Origin: Rhipicephalus microplus
Lineage: Eukaryota > Arthropoda > Arachnida > Ixodida > Ixodidae
Direction of reading: 5' to 3'
NCBI RefSeq assembly: GCF_043290135.1
Contig: NC_134710.1
Span: 204,188,192 to 204,252,191, forward strand
Length of the DNA stretch: 64,000 nt
The first letter of the stretch is position 1; each line of letters begins with the position of its first letter. Below the pieces are notes generated by a model, which worked only from the letters and a program-made list of their open reading frames with translations, had not been told where the DNA came from and did no database searches. Below are positions 31,962 to 45,359 of this stretch, one piece after another. The position numbers and the translations under genes are program-made.

Positions 31962-32604
31962 AGCAAGTCAACTTTTCAAGTATGACCAGCTAGTCTGCAA
32001 AGATATATTGCTTCACCAAAGCTCCGCATGGTCGCCTGTCAATGCACCGCGTTGCAATTGAACTATCCGCATTTCAAGCACTCTCGCTGACACTCATTTG
32101 ATCCATCCTTGAGCCTTGAAATTTCATAAATAATTTGAAGTCGTCACGGTTCCTTTTGTCAGATTATACCTGGTAATCGTATGCATCCGTGCGTAAGTGT
32201 TTTGCACAGATAGCCGACTCCACATCTCGTGAGCACTGCAACAAGGAATACCATCCAAAAAGATGATCGCTTTGCAACGCACTCAATAAGTTCAACGACC
32301 AACCAATTAGGTAGCAGGAATGCTTCATTATCCTCAAGACTTATGATCACATATGGAGACCATGGAAGTTCTTTTTGCGTTAGAGTGTTCTATCGAACAA
32401 CTCTGACTGAAACAATTGTCATGAGTAATTGCGTTTTCTTCTTCTTTTTGAACACTAAAGTGTTTGTGCAGGACTGCAACATGAGTTCACTGACGTATTT
32501 TCGTCACGATAAAACGTTGGTAAAATTCACAGCATTTAACGGATCAGAAAGGAGCGAAAACGAGAAGAAAAACATTTGTCCCATATGTGCATATTTTACT
32601 GCAA

Positions 32605-33302
32605 ATTCCGCGGAAAGACGATAGTCTTGCGCGTGGAGAGAGTGAACAAAACGTTTATTTGATGTTTTACGCAAGAAAATTGGTGCATCGTATACCGGAA
32701 GCGCTGCGTTAGAGAATTTCCATCAGTGCGGCGAAGGCTAACGAGCTATTCGAGGCATGTTGGACACGAGCGCCATCTGGCAGTTATCTCCTAAAATGAA
32801 GGAAGGCGTGCGCGCCCACAGAGAAAAATGCGCGCCTGACTCGTAAGTGGTAAGGTGTGGAACGCAAAGCGACGGGCAGGTGCCACCACCATGGCAAAGC
32901 ATTAAAAACACTTGTCTTTTTGAGCATCGCATGGCAATCTCAGCGTAACGCGATAAACGCTACCGTCCTTAGAATTACTGATGTGTGCCTTCTGTAGTAA
33001 AAAGCCACGCATGCTAAATATTGACGTGTTGTTATGACGTCTCAGATATGCCCATAATTGCTTTTGAATGGACAATTGCACAAGTATGTACGCTGCAATT
33101 TCAGCAACATCGGTGGGAGCTGCGGATGGGATATGCCGTTTGACGTATCGTTGAGTGCCATTTAGGATATTGTTAGCGTGGACAAAGAGGCAAATGTACA
33201 GACAGCCCGACAGCCAGACAGACAGACAGAATGAAAGACAGGTAGACAGACCAAAATTTTGGCATCGAATGTCCCCAAGAAAGACTATCGTCTTTAAAAG
33301 TT
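32605..33302 (-). repeat. Interspersed repeat with (GTCT)n, right copy; possible short inverted ends
   Basis: On the minus strand it begins TTAAAGACGATAGTCTTTC (near 33302) and ends near 32605 with CAAGACTATCGTCTTTCC, so its ends are inverted copies of AAAGACGATAGTCTT. That suggests a non-autonomous DNA transposon of about 700 bp, but AAGACGATAGTCTT is itself nearly self-complementary, which weakens the case. The microsatellite (CAGA)n lies at 33200-33250. An AATAAA occurs near the far end on the minus strand. No coding content. Confidence 0.6.
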
Positions 33303-33540
33303 CTGCCGCTGGAAATCGAACCTATGACCCGCTGGAGATCGAACTCACTCCGCCAGGAAAGGCGCCCGGCGCCCTACCAATGCACTGTCCACGCACATGC
33401 TTAAGGTTTAACAGATGCGTCTTATTTTGCGCGTGGACACATGGTGGCGCCACTCTGCGGTGGTGTCACTGTGATGTACAGGGTTGGATTGCTCCGCCAA
33501 TCTTTTTCCACTGAACCCGCAGTGACTTTCGCATCTTCTT

Positions 33541-33740
<200 letters not shown>

Positions 33741-34690
33741 GTCGATTCTTCAATTATGTACCTACTCCATAGCTATCTTCTTGATAGATCATGGTTTGTT
33801 GCGGTTACAGGCTAAACATCCTCTTTGTATAAAGTTACTAGTGGGGTTCCTCAAGGTTTGGTACTGGGCCCACTCCTTTTTTTAATATATGTTATTGATA
33901 TTACTTTTGTCATTTGGAATTTTTGTTTACTTCTGTATGCGGATGGCGTAAAGATATTTAAGAAAATCTATTCAGTTATTGATTGTCGCTTGCTGCAATC
34001 TGATTTGAGTTCTTATTCTGAATAGTGTAGGAGCAATAACTTTTCCCTTTTTATTTGAAAAACGAAGATCAATAATCTAGGTGTTCTTTTTGATAGCACT
34101 TTCCACTTTTCTGCTCACGTGAAGTGTGTTGCTTTGTGGGGTCTTCACACCCTAGGCTGTGTTTGCAGAATGTCTAAATTACGTTCTCCTGTGCCCTTCT
34201 GAAAATTGTACATGGCGCTATGTCTTCCTCAACTTGAGTAGGCATCTGTGATCTACAATGGCATTCCTAATTCCAGCAGCAACGCCATTGAGCGAGTCCA
34301 CAAAAAAATTCCTCGGCATTTAGAAGCATCGTTTTTCTAGAAATGACACTGGATCTCGTTCTTACGCTGCTGGATTATTATTATTATTCCCATCACTTTG
34401 CTGCCAACGAAATCGCGCTGATCTGTTATTTCTTTACAAGCTTGCGCAAGGTATCATATTCTGCTCTGTACAGCTCAACTGTGTTAATTTGCGAATTGCA
34501 CGTAAGCTCCCCAGAGAGAATTGACCTTTTCATGTACCCACCTGCCTCTGTGAACATTCGACAATTGGCAGGATACAACGTCTTTACGATGCTTACTTTT
34601 TGGAGCTTGATGTTTTTCACAGCTCTCAGTCATTGTTCTGCTCTGAGATTTGCACTGTACTTACATAGTCTCCTACCCTGTTGACATTTT
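33741..34690 (+). pseudogene. CR1/Jockey-type LINE reverse transcriptase remnant
   Basis: Reads SYLLDRSWFVAVTG, then VTSGVPQGLVLGPLLF (33837-33884), the classic GVPQGSVLGPLLF motif with one change, and LLYADGVKIFKKI (about 33928-33966), where YADG replaces catalytic YADD. It continues as LQSDLSSYSE to a stop at 34023. Past the stop, pieces such as LPQLE and ERVHKK fit the C-terminal half of this ORF, then decay to about 34690. The 5' side is truncated exactly at the (TTA)n array. Confidence 0.8.
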
Positions 34691-35290
34691 TTTAGGGGCA
34701 AAGCTCCATATGGTGTAGCTTGTGCGTCCCCCATTGTCGTAGTGCGTAACCTTTGGCACATAATCACCCTCGCCCCGCCGTGGTGGCCTAGTGGCTAAGG
34801 TACTCGGTTACTGACCCGCAGTTCGCGGGATAGAATCATGGCTGCGGCGGCTGCATTTTCGAGGAAGGCGAAAATGCTATGGCGTCTATCATGACGTCTA
34901 TTCACTATGGCGTCTCTCATGATCATATGGTGGTTTCGGGAGGTTATACCCCGCATATCGTCATCATACCCACCCTCGGGCAAATATCCACATGTCCACA
35001 TGTTACGAAAAACGTAGGACGGCGTTGTTATCACGCTCTCGGTGTTAACAAAGTGACGACAGCAGGAATGTGGTACATACTCTCATTTAGTCCTTGGGTT
35101 GTCTGCTGGATGACGGTACTTGTATATGATGAATATGTGTTAAAAAGGAGCGAGAAGGCGATACCTGAAGTGCTCACTGTGTGGGCGGATGGACGCACGG
35201 ACGGACTGGTGGTCGCTTCGTCCCACTCAGCATCATTCATTCCGTGGATATGCTGTGATTTTTTTTTCTGTCTACGTATAGTCGTATATG
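34691..35290 (+). repeat. Interspersed repeat with GGAC-type motif, host of a SINE
   Basis: The beginning (GGGGCAAAGCTCC near 34694) and the end (GGATGGACGCACGGACGGAC, then CATTCATTCCGTGGATATGC near 35236-35255) resemble the segment 54300-54790, which has GGTGAAGCTCCTGAAGGC and CATTCACTCCGTGGATATG. It is therefore the same dispersed family. A SINE at 34773-34970 splits this copy. Confidence 0.5.
34773..34970 (+). mobile_element. Ruka-type SINE with internal deletion
   Basis: Head CCCCGCCGTGGTGGCCTAG and B-box region GCGGGATAGAATCATGG are present, and the end is CATATGGTGGTTTCGGGAGG. The middle body (GTTAAAGAACCCCAGG part) is replaced by a short duplicated phrase, TATGGCGTCT, seen twice. Flanked by an 8-bp duplication CACCCTCG at 34765-34772 and 34971-34978. 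Confidence 0.85.
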
Positions 35291-35440
35291 TGCAATTTTA
35301 TATTCCTTTGTATAGTCGTATATGTGCAATTTTATTTTATATTCCTGATTATTTATTATGAATGTTTGCATTTTGGCTTTTTTTCCGTGCACCAGTACAA
35401 AAACCTCACGGCTGTACCTGGGCACTATAAATAAGCGAAT

Positions 35441-36106
<666 letters not shown>

Positions 36107-36348
36107 ACTTCTTCCCATCGCAGTGGTTCAGTGGCTAAGGCACCCGGCTGCTGACCAGCAGGTCGCGGGATTGAATCCCAGCATTGGCAGCTGCATTTCC
36201 GATGGAGGCGGAAACGTTGTAGGCTCGTGTGCTTAGATTTCGGTGTACGTTAAAGAACCCCAGGTGGTCGAATTTTCGGAGTCCTCCAATACGACGTCTT
36301 TCATAATCATATGGTGGTTTTGGGACGTTAAACCCCACATATCATCAT
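36107..36348 (+). mobile_element. Ruka-type SINE, moderately decayed
   Basis: Head CGCAGTGGTTCAGTGGCTAAGG, B box GGGATTGAATCCC, body GTTAAAGAACCCCAGGTGGT and end GGGACGTTAAACCCCACAT with an ATC tail. A 10-bp duplication CATCATTGAA lies at 36097-36106 and 36349-36358, though the right copy overlaps the ATC tail. Confidence 0.85.
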
Positions 36349-36945
36349 CATCATTGAATATTGCTGCTAGATAGCGATTTGCGTGAGCAAAAGCTTGTGT
36401 GTGGCAAGATTTTACTATTTCTCTGTTGCTCCTATCTAACTTAGGAATTTTCCCCTCTTGCTACTTGGTGAATTTTCTGTTGTCATTGAGCCACATCGAT
36501 ATGAAAAATTGTAACAATTTATTCCGAGGTTCAGTTAGCACATAAAAGGCCAATCTCGATCACAAACATCTTTCCCGATAAAGATAGATTAAGATAGTAA
36601 CTTCACCATGTGCTAACCGGCCGTAATACTTTGCTTATTTATATGTCCAAGATGCTGCAAGAAGTGGCTCGCCGGGGCCTAGACGGCATTCTTTACGATA
36701 GCGAATACACTTTGCACCAGCCTACCGTATTTCTCTATTCTTTTCAGTGTACTAAGAGGCTGCAAAGTGTATTTTGCTAGGGTATAGGTGGCAATCTATG
36801 CACCGTAGGCCAGCCGGCTTTATTAACACATTTCAATCTTTGATTGCACTAACAAGCTCTAAGGCATGGCTTAGCGTGGTCTTGATGGTGGCCTTATGCT
36901 CATGAAGCGCTACAAATCCGCGGACTTAGCCCTAATATACTTATA

Positions 36946-39900
36946 CCCCTGTCACACGGCCACTACTGAACTCTGTTAAACTGCGTCAATGCAAATATCC
37001 CCTAGGGAGTTTGACGAAGATTGAGATGTGGGAGTGTCACACGGCAATGACAAGGTTGTAATAGTTATCGCGAGGAGGCTCAACCAGCGCTGTTGAATTT
37101 TTGCAGAAGTATCCTAATTTAATCTCTAGATGCTTTTTTGCGAGTATTCGTTGTGCCGCTTCTACAAAAACACAATATTAAGTAAGTCTGAAGAGAACAA
37201 AAAATTGAAATTATTTCAAATGAAAACGCATTCGCGAAATGTCGCGATGCTGGCCGCAACGCTGGCCACCTTGTGTCCAACGCTACGTTTATATACATTG
37301 CGTCGCTCTCGACGAATAGTTTTTGTATGCCGTCTAAGAAAGTTATTGTGTTTTCTGCTATCGTAAGCACACTTGTTTTCTGCTATCGTAAGTTGCCCTT
37401 GAATTAGGTCGTGTCCCATTACCCATTCTTGTAGCCGTTCAAGCAGGTGACGATAATAAATCGCTGCCAGTCATTCCTCTCATGGGCAAACTTAAACACG
37501 GCGACGACAACAACCACACGCATTGAAGAAATATTTTTAAATGGCGGCGCCCAGCCCAACTGGAGTGGTATGGTGTGGAGGGCATCGGTGTGGAGAATAG
37601 CTGCACTCCAGCAAGCGTATATATGTGTAAAGAAGCACTTTATGAATGAGTACTGCAACAAAAAAAACGCTTAATAATGTCGAAATGTAATATTCTACTC
37701 ACTGTGACAATTTGGCAATCGAACTTTCTTTCTCACTTTCAGATACTCGGGACGAGAGTACCTCGTTCCGCTGCAAAGGGAGATTGTCGAACGCCCTTTG
37801 CGAAATGCTCCGGTTCATCATCATCATCATCAGCCTGACTACGTCCACTGCAGGACAAAGGCCTCTCGCATGTTCCGCCAGTTAACCCGGTCCTGTGCTT
37901 GCTGCTGCCAATTTATACCCGCAAACTTCGTAATCTCGTCTGCCCACCTAACCTTCTGTCTTCCCCTAACCCGCTTCCCTTCTCTGCGAATCCAGTTAGT
38001 TACCCTTAATGACCAGCGGTTATCCTGTATACACGCTACATGCCCGGCCCATGTCCATTTCCTCTTCTTTATTTCAACTATGATATCCTTAACCCCCGTT
38101 TGTCCCCTAATCCACTCTGCTCTCTTCTTGTCTCTTAAGGTTACACCTACCATTTTCTTTCTGTTGCTCGCTGCGTCGTCCTCAATTTAAGCTGAAGCCT
38201 CTTTGTAAGTCTCCATCTTTTTGCTCCGTAGCTAAGTACCGGCACAAAAAAGCTGTTATATACCTTCCTCTTGAAGGATAGTGGCAATCTACTTGTCATA
38301 ATTTGAGAGTGCTTGCCGAATGTGCTGCACCCCATTTTTATTCTTCTAGTTACTTTGATCTCGTGGTTCGGCTCCGCGGTTATTACCTGCCCTAAGTAGA
38401 GATAGTCTTTTACAACTTCAAGTGCACTATTACCTATCTCGAAGCGCTGCTCCTTTCCGAGGTTGTTGTACATTCCTTTCGTTTTCTGCAGATTAATTTT
38501 AAGACCCACCTTTCTGCTCTCCTTGTCTAACTCCGTAATCATGAGTTGCAATTCGTCCCCTGAGTTACTCAGCAATGCAATGTCATCGGCGAAGCGCAGG
38601 TTACTAAGGTAATCTCCATTAACTCTTATCCCCAACTGTTCCTATTCTAGGCTTCTAAAAACCTCCTGTAAGCACGCGGTGAATATTATTGGGGAGATTG
38701 TGTCTCCCTGCCTTACACCCTTCTTGATTGGTATTCTGTTGCCTTCTTTATGAAGCACTATGGTAGCAGTTGATCCCCTGTAGATTTTTTCCAGAATGTT
38801 TATATATACTTCATCTACGCCCTGATTCCGCAGTGTCTGCATGACGGCTGATATTTATACTGAATCAAACGCCTTCTCGTAATCTATGAAGGCTATGTAT
38901 AGTGGTTGGTTATACTCTGAGCATTTCTCTATTACCTGATTGATAGTATGAATGTGGTAGATTGTTCAGTAGCCTGTTCGAAATCCTGCTTGTTCCGTTG
39001 GTGTATTGAATTCTAATGTTTTCTTTACTCTGTTAGCAATTACCTTTGAAAATAGCTTGTATACTACAGAGAGCAAGCTGATCGGCCTGTAATTTTTCAA
39101 GTCCTTGTCATCTCCTTTCTTATGTATTAAGATGATGTTAGCGTTCTTCTAAGACTCTGGTACCCTTCCCGTCAGGAGACACCTCGTAAACAGGGTGGCT
39201 AGTTTTTCTAACACAATCTGTCCTCCATCTTTCAGCAGACCTGATGTTACCTGATCCTCACCAGCAGCTTTGCCTCTTTGCATGCTCTCCAAAGCTTTTC
39301 TGACTTCTTCTATCATTACTGGTGGGGTGTCATCTGGGTTACTGCTAGTTCTTGTAGTATTAAGGTCGTGGTTGTCTCGGCTACTGTACAGATCTCTGTA
39401 TAAAACTCCTCCGCTATTTTAACTATCCTATTCATACTGGTAGTTATTTTGCCTTCTTTGTCCCTTAGTGCATACATCTGACTTTTGCCTATCCCAAGTT
39501 TCCTCTTCACTGCTTTGACGCTTCCTCCGTTTTTCAGAGCGTGTTCAATTCTCTCCGTGTTATACCTTCTTACATCGCATACTTTACGCCTATTAATCAA
39601 CTTCGAAAGTACTGCCAGTTCTATTTTATCTGTTGTACTTGACACTTTCATGCTTTGACGCTTCTTAATTAGGTTCTTCATTTCCTGGGAAAGCTTGCCA
39701 GTGTTCTGTCTAACTACCCTGCCTCCAACTTCCACTGCACACTCCGTAATGATACTCGTTAGATTATCATTCATTGTATCTACGCTAAGGTTGGTTTCCT
39801 CACTAAGAGCCGAGTACCTGTTCTGCAGCGACACTCTGAATTCCTGTACTTTCCCTCTCAGTGATAGCTCATTGATTGGCTTCTTGCGTATCAGTTTCTG

Positions 39901-40912
39901 TCGTTCCTTTTTCAAGTCTAGGCGAATTCGAGACCGTACCAATCTATGGTCACTGCATCGTACCTTGCCAACCACTTCCACATCCTGCACGATTCCTGGG
40001 TGTGCATTCATTATAAAGTCTATTTCGTTCTTATTTTCGCCATTAGGGCTCCTCCATGTCCACTTTCGGTTTTCTCATTTTCAGTAGAAAGTATTCAAAA
40101 TCCGCAAATTATTGCGTTCTGCGAATTCTACTAGTAGCTCTCCTCTGGCGTTTCTAGTGCCGATGCCATAATCTCCTACTGCCTGGTCTCCAGCCTGCTT
40201 CTTCTCTACCTTTGCATTAAAGTCGCCCATCACTATAGTATACTGTGTTTTTACCTTACTCATTGCCGATTTCACGTCTTCATACAAGCTTTCAACTGAA
40301 GCGTCATCATGGTTGGATGTAGGCGCGTAAGCTTGTACTACCTTCATCTTGTATCTTTTATTCAGTTTAATTACAATACCTACCACCCTTTCATTATAGC
40401 TATAGTATTCCTCTATGTTGACAGCTATGTTTCTGTGAATTAGGAACCCCACTCTCAGTTTTCTTCTGTCTGCCAAGCCCTGATAGCAAAGGACGTGCCC
40501 ATTCTGTAGCACAGTATAGGCCTCATCTGTCCTCCTAACCTCACTGAGCCCTATTATAGCCCCTTTAACACACTCTAGCTCCTCGAATAGTACAGCTAGA
40601 TTTCCCTCACTAGATAATGTTCTAGGTTTAAACGTTGCCAAGTTCAGGTTCCAAAGGCGGCCTGTAGTCTAGAGATGCTTAGCACCCTCTGCTGCGTTGC
40701 AGATCTGACCGCCGCCATGGTCAGTTGCTTGGCAGCTGCTGGGAACTGAGGGCCGTGAGTTATTTGACGTATGCATGTGGGAGGTTACAAAGGCGTAATA
40801 ACCGTAATACGGTTAGAAACGCGTAAATATGGCCGTGTGACACGGACTCCATCAACTTTGTCGTAAGGACGAGGGAATTAAACAGTGCTAGCGGGTGCCC
40901 GTATGACAAGGG
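36946..40912. mobile_element. Candidate non-autonomous DNA transposon with terminal inverted repeats, holding an RTE
   Basis: The left end reads CCCCTGTCACACGGCCACTA (36946 on) and the reverse complement of the right end reads CCCTTGTCATACGGGCACC (from 40912). Both continue to a CTGTTTAA or CTGTTAA phrase. TA flanks each side (36944-36945 and 40913-40914), fitting a TA target duplication. A second CACACGG lies inside each end. About 1.1 kb remains when the RTE copy is removed; no transposase was recognised. The superfamily is not assigned. Confidence 0.55.
37816..40700 (-). mobile_element. RTE-clade LINE, nearly full length but broken
   Basis: The minus-strand ORF starts at ATG 40641 (MATFKPRTLSSEGN), giving the endonuclease start missing from the nested copy: KGAIIGLSEVRRTDE and VMGDFNAKVEKKQAGDQ. 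It covers RT (GVRQGDTISP, LRFADDIALL intact at about 38589) and ends EAFVLQWT then TAG near 37839. The tail is CAGGCTGA followed by only a few GAT units (37816-37831). Stops and frameshifts near 40080, 39360-39310, 38842-38635 and 38150 split it into five frames. Upstream of 40641 about 60 to 100 bp look like 5' UTR, with no clear 5' boundary. I found no target duplication. Confidence 0.92.
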
Positions 40913-40942
40913 TATTATGAAAATCATTTATTCAGATTGTAT

Positions 40943-41170
40943 ACCCGGCTGCGGTGGTAAAGTGTTCGGCTGCTGACCCGCAGTTCACGATATCAAATCA
41001 CGGTTCCGGCAGCCGCCGAAGCCGTGATTGAGGCATGCTGGAGGCAAAAGTGCCTACACCCGAGTGCTTATATTTGGGTGCACGTTCGTCAAAATTTTCG
41101 GAGCTCTCCACTGCGACCTCTCTAATAATCATATGGTGGCTTAGATCGTTAAACACCTCTTATAAATTAC
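40943..41170 (+). mobile_element. Ruka-type SINE, decayed
   Basis: CGGCTGCGGTGGTAAAGTG, then GGCTGCTGACCCGCAG, a B-box relic, GGGTGCACGTTCGTCAAAAT (shortened body) and ATAATCATATGGTGGC. Substitutions and deletions throughout; flanking duplication not clear. Confidence 0.75.
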
Positions 41171-41409
41171 TATCCGGTGGGTATCTACTTCGCCCTGATG
41201 TTTTTTGTACTTCATACGCATGAACCGTTTACAGCTAGATCACAAAGCTGCGTCAGCATAGTTATGTTTCATCAAAAATACCAGAGTCTGGTATTTACGA
41301 TTTCATTGATAAGCAGTATGAAACTTCGCAGCTGCTCTTAGATGGTGAACCAATAGCAGAGGTAAAGTAGCAAATTAGGCTATTTGGAATATACTCATCA
41401 TGATTAGCG

Positions 41410-41900
41410 CACAAAAAAGAACAAAAACACAAGAAAGTGCACAACAAAAGGGCAGTCTAACAACTGAAAGATTAATTCAAATAACGTGTCATATATACGA
41501 AAACATGAAGGCACAAAACTCCTTGACACCCTCCACCAAGCACGTGATCAAGTGTGCTAGAGATATGAAATCTCACATCTGTGAGAGTGATTTAAGGCTG
41601 GCTCACGCACTTGTCTCCTGATTTTATGATTTCATACACATCAGCTATTTCACGCATGTGGTGGTATTTATGCGTCATCAACACAGCGGTTTGTTAAACT
41701 GAGCTGCGCCGCAGCACTGCCGGCAATAAAGGGAAAGATGCGTAGGGGGGTCTTTCTTTCCGAGAGCTAGCGTGTTCCCTTAGACGGATGTTGAGGCAGC
41801 GTCCCGTCTGCCCAACGTACAAGAACCCGCATGACAAAGGGGTGGGTACACCATTACACTTACACAGTCAGTGAAACGCTTGGAGTGCTTTATAGAGTGA
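41410..41900 (-). pseudogene. Penelope-like element: GIY-YIG endonuclease fragment and 3' end
   Basis: Read on the minus strand: PLSCGFLYVGQTGRCLNIRL and REHASSRKE (about 41840-41750), then, after a frameshift, HLSLYCRQCCGAAQF, then HMREIADVYEIIKSGDKCVS (about 41670-41610) with SQP and a stop. The YVGQTGR box, the Cys/His cluster and the REI.EAY helix are the known order in Penelope-like endonucleases. The 3' non-coding part reads GTTGTGCACTTTCTTGTG. No reverse transcriptase was found upstream, so this is a 5'-truncated copy. Confidence 0.85.
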
Positions 41901-44439
41901 CCTTCAGCGCTGGCACTGGCCAAAACGTGCAGTGAAAAGAGTGAAGAAGGGGCAGGCCACTGTCAGCGTTAAAAGTTACTGACGGATGAGCACCTCCACA
42001 ACTGAATTGGATAAGCGTTTTCTGCACTAAAATTTGCCTGAAAACAGGTCTTTTTGCTGGTAACTACATTGTTACTAAATTTCGAACTTGTGACATCCGT
42101 GCTGAAAGTAAAGATTATTATATTGAAGTTTTGCATATCGCTCCGGCCAAGGCGCCAAATATTTATTTTTGCTAGCAAAGCAACCATCTCCCCTCCCTGA
42201 TTTGCCATGCCACCCCAGTTACGTCAGTTTAGACCATTCAACCCTACCCCTCGAAAAGTGGCTGACCACAGCTTCAGTGGACACCAGTGCTGCATTCTCC
42301 CTTATGAGAAGGTCTTTTGCCACCAAGATTAGAAAAGAGAATCAGAAGGCCCCCCATTCTAATGGCTGAACGGAATTCAGTGATGCTGGCTTTGCATCAT
42401 CTTTTTACATGCATGACCAGACTTAGTGTGCAAAAATAACTAACCTGAAAGAATGCTCGGAAGAGGCAATTTTTGGTATTAACTTCAGTCACCATGGTAC
42501 AATTATATTCGTAAGAACTCCATTTTGCTATCAATAGAAGAAGAACTACCACCACCCCCGTCGCCACGAAACCTCAACTTAAGTGTGCTCGAAAGTCAAG
42601 TCACCATTACACCTCGTTCTAGCGCAATTATTTTTCTCGGCACTGGAAAATGTGGGAATTTAGTGGGTGTAAGTGCGGGTGACCATAACCTCTTGTTTAA
42701 CCGAGAAACTTGCATCGATAGAGTCAAACCTCAGCTGCATTGAGGGAAAGCGAAGGTTACCAAGTCTTACAGCTGTCCAAGAGTCCGTGGTCACCACCCG
42801 TAGTAGTGATGAAAAAAAAATGCCCCCCCCCCCCTTCCCGAAAGGAACCGAGTGGAAATGCAAATGCATTTTTTGCGCCAAGATAAGGTACCGTTGCTGA
42901 CAGACATTTGCTTTCGCCGACTTATGCCATTGCGTTGAAAAGTACTCAGCCAGCGAACAGTCGAGAATGAGGAGCTAGCTAATGGGAGAGTGGGACGCTG
43001 GCGTACTCGGCTCGGCGTTGACGTTTCACAGTGGCGTCTCAACACACATTTCCGAGTGTTTCTGAGAGGCGTCCAGCCAGCAAACGGTCGAGAGTGAGGT
43101 GCGAGTGGACGGGAGAGTGGGGTGAACGGTGGTAAGCAGTGAGAGTGAACGACGAGAGAAGTAGCGAAGCACTGCACACACCCTCTCTTACTCTCTCTCG
43201 CACCACATGCTACTGTTGCGAGAGGCTGGGATAGGCACGCGCGTTGGCAGTTTTTGCTATGAAAGAGGGAGGGAGAGCGAATAGGTAACACCTGCTGGCG
43301 CGCGTACACCGCCGCGGACAACGCCGGATGCCTGACACAGCCCGACTAAGAAATGAATTGGCAATTAAAAAATTTCTGTGCCTCAACTCAATTATTCCTA
43401 CGGAGAGAGAATTGCAGTTCTCAAGGCCTGCGGCTCAATCTTCCTCCGTCTACTCTGCTCCATGCCTCCTTTTAGTTTCTTTTCAATGGCAAAGCCTGGC
43501 TTCTTTCAATCATGAAGCGTAAAAACTTTGGTGAATTGGTAGAACATAACTGAATATATGAACCGCGCAGTTTAGAAGTAGTGTCGGTGTAACTATGGAA
43601 GCAAAAAAAACAAGTATAGAAAAGAGTGCTGTGCTCTGAAAAGCGCTTTTTTCTATCCTCTTATTTTATTTTCCTAGTTACGCTGTAACTACGTCAAAGT
43701 TGCGCTGTTCGTATAATCTTTTAGTCTCTTCGACTCATTGAGCATATTTGCCGAATGTCACCGGGCTGCCCCTGCTATTTATACGATGCAACGCCAGCTC
43801 GTCCTGTATTGTGGTGACGCGGGTTCACCGGCTCCTCCTCTGACGTCATGCACTCTATGGCAAAATTACCCGCAAAAGAATTAATGAAGCCCAATAGGCA
43901 CGCGCGATGAACGGATATGGTGTTGAGGAGCAACCACAGAGCAAACCGTGCCACGTGCCCACCACTTAGTCTCCATACACGCTCCAAAGAGATAAACCGC
44001 CCGGGAATTGCAAGCACTGCGAAAAGCGTTGCCAAGGTCACTAGCCGTCCTCCTCCTCTCCAGGATCAGTCTTTTCCTGTATTTTGCTGGCGAGGGTTTG
44101 CGTTGCGTAGCCCTCGGAGTGCTCGACCACGGCCGCCTGGATTCGACGATTTCAAAATTACGACATGGTGCTTGTGTGTACGCTTGGATGAGTGTGCGCT
44201 GCTGCTTTTACGTTTCACCACACCCATTAAGTCTGGAGCCGGTCTCGACGCGTAACCATGCCACGCTGTATACCTCTGGCTTCAAGATAGTCACCGCCAA
44301 CACACGACAGCAACAGTTGGGAAGACCAACTTGGAAGCCGAAAAGACAGCAGGCCTATCGAATACATTACTTCAGTCCGACTCAGGGCTGAAATCAGCGC
44401 TGTATTCTTTTGAAAGTAGGTGATCATATTTTATTCTAC
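41901..44439. other. No recognised gene; GC-richer stretch with a ~124-bp partial duplication
   Basis: No recognised coding content. CCAGCGAACAGTCGAGAATG (near 42951) recurs as CCAGCAAACGGTCGAGAGTG (near 43075), about 124 bp apart, so the segment is partly duplicated. Between 42960 and 43330 the sequence is GAGA- and CGC-rich, which could be promoter-like. Confidence 0.4.
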
Positions 44440-45230
44440 TCTACTTGTCGCGTGAGCAATACGGATCACGCTTGCCGGCAACGGGCTCGGTCGTGTTGTA
44501 TATAACACGAACGAAATGCACGCACAAAATGCACAGGCGAACCCAAGCGTCTGCAGTTCGCCTGTGCTTCGCAACCGCCAGTAAATTGGCCGCCATTGTC
44601 GTCGGCCTACCACACGCTTGCTCATCGAGTGCTCGCCTGTCTTCGCCACCGCGATGAGTTCCAGGCTCACGATATATGGCTGAGACCTCGTCACTGTGTT
44701 GGGAGTCATCGAAACACGTTGCAGGTTCTCGTAACAAGCTTGGCTGTAGTATGTCGCGCGCTGTAGTGCACCAGGACCGGCTGGCGGGGCTTTCACCAGC
44801 GTCGGAACTTAGTGAAAATTGGTTGCCATTACAGTTGGCTTCCCCGTCAGTCGGTCGAAAGCAGCTCGGCGCAGTCCATTGGCCGCGATAGTGAAATCAC
44901 GTTTGCGTGCTGCGATCGGACTCGCTCGAGTTTGTTGAAAAGAGCCGTATTACCGTCGATTTTTTCGGCGCTAGCTCCAAACCAGCTCGGCGCTGTTCGT
45001 GGCGGCGGCCAAGCGTACGCACACTTTCCTGTTCGAAGTTCGCTGGCGGCAGACACTCCGCGTGCAGTGCCATGTTTGGTCTTGCGTTCGCTTGCTCGAG
45101 CTGAACGACGTCGCTCGCTTAGAACTCGCCGACTTGTTGGTGGCATGGTAGTTCGCGGAGTTGTGGCAGCGGCCGCCGCTCCTAAGCTATTGCGCTACGG
45201 GATCGAAATGAGTCTTTGACGATGTGTGAC
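44440..45230 (+). promoter_or_regulatory. GC- and CpG-rich island, possible promoter / first exon
   Basis: CG dinucleotides are dense here (for example GGCGGCGGCCAAGCGTACGC near 45000) compared with AT-rich surroundings. It lies just upstream of the duplicated exons at 45360 and 45855. GGCATGGTAGTT near 45141-45152 contains a start codon directly before a possible splice donor, which would put the next exon in the phase it needs; this is speculative. Confidence 0.35.
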
Positions 45231-45359
45231 ATCATGGTGAAATTACCAGCAAGTCAAATCTCACGTATGCTTTTGTTTCGCCTTGCATGTATTTCCCATA
45301 TGCATTCGTATTCTTCCTCTGTCACGTGTGGCTCACTATCTTACATACTTATTTTGCAG

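Noticed and set aside
31228..33250. CRISPR-like repeats
   Set aside because: Short repeats here are contiguous GTCT/CAGA microsatellites without spacers; no cas genes and the genome is eukaryotic.
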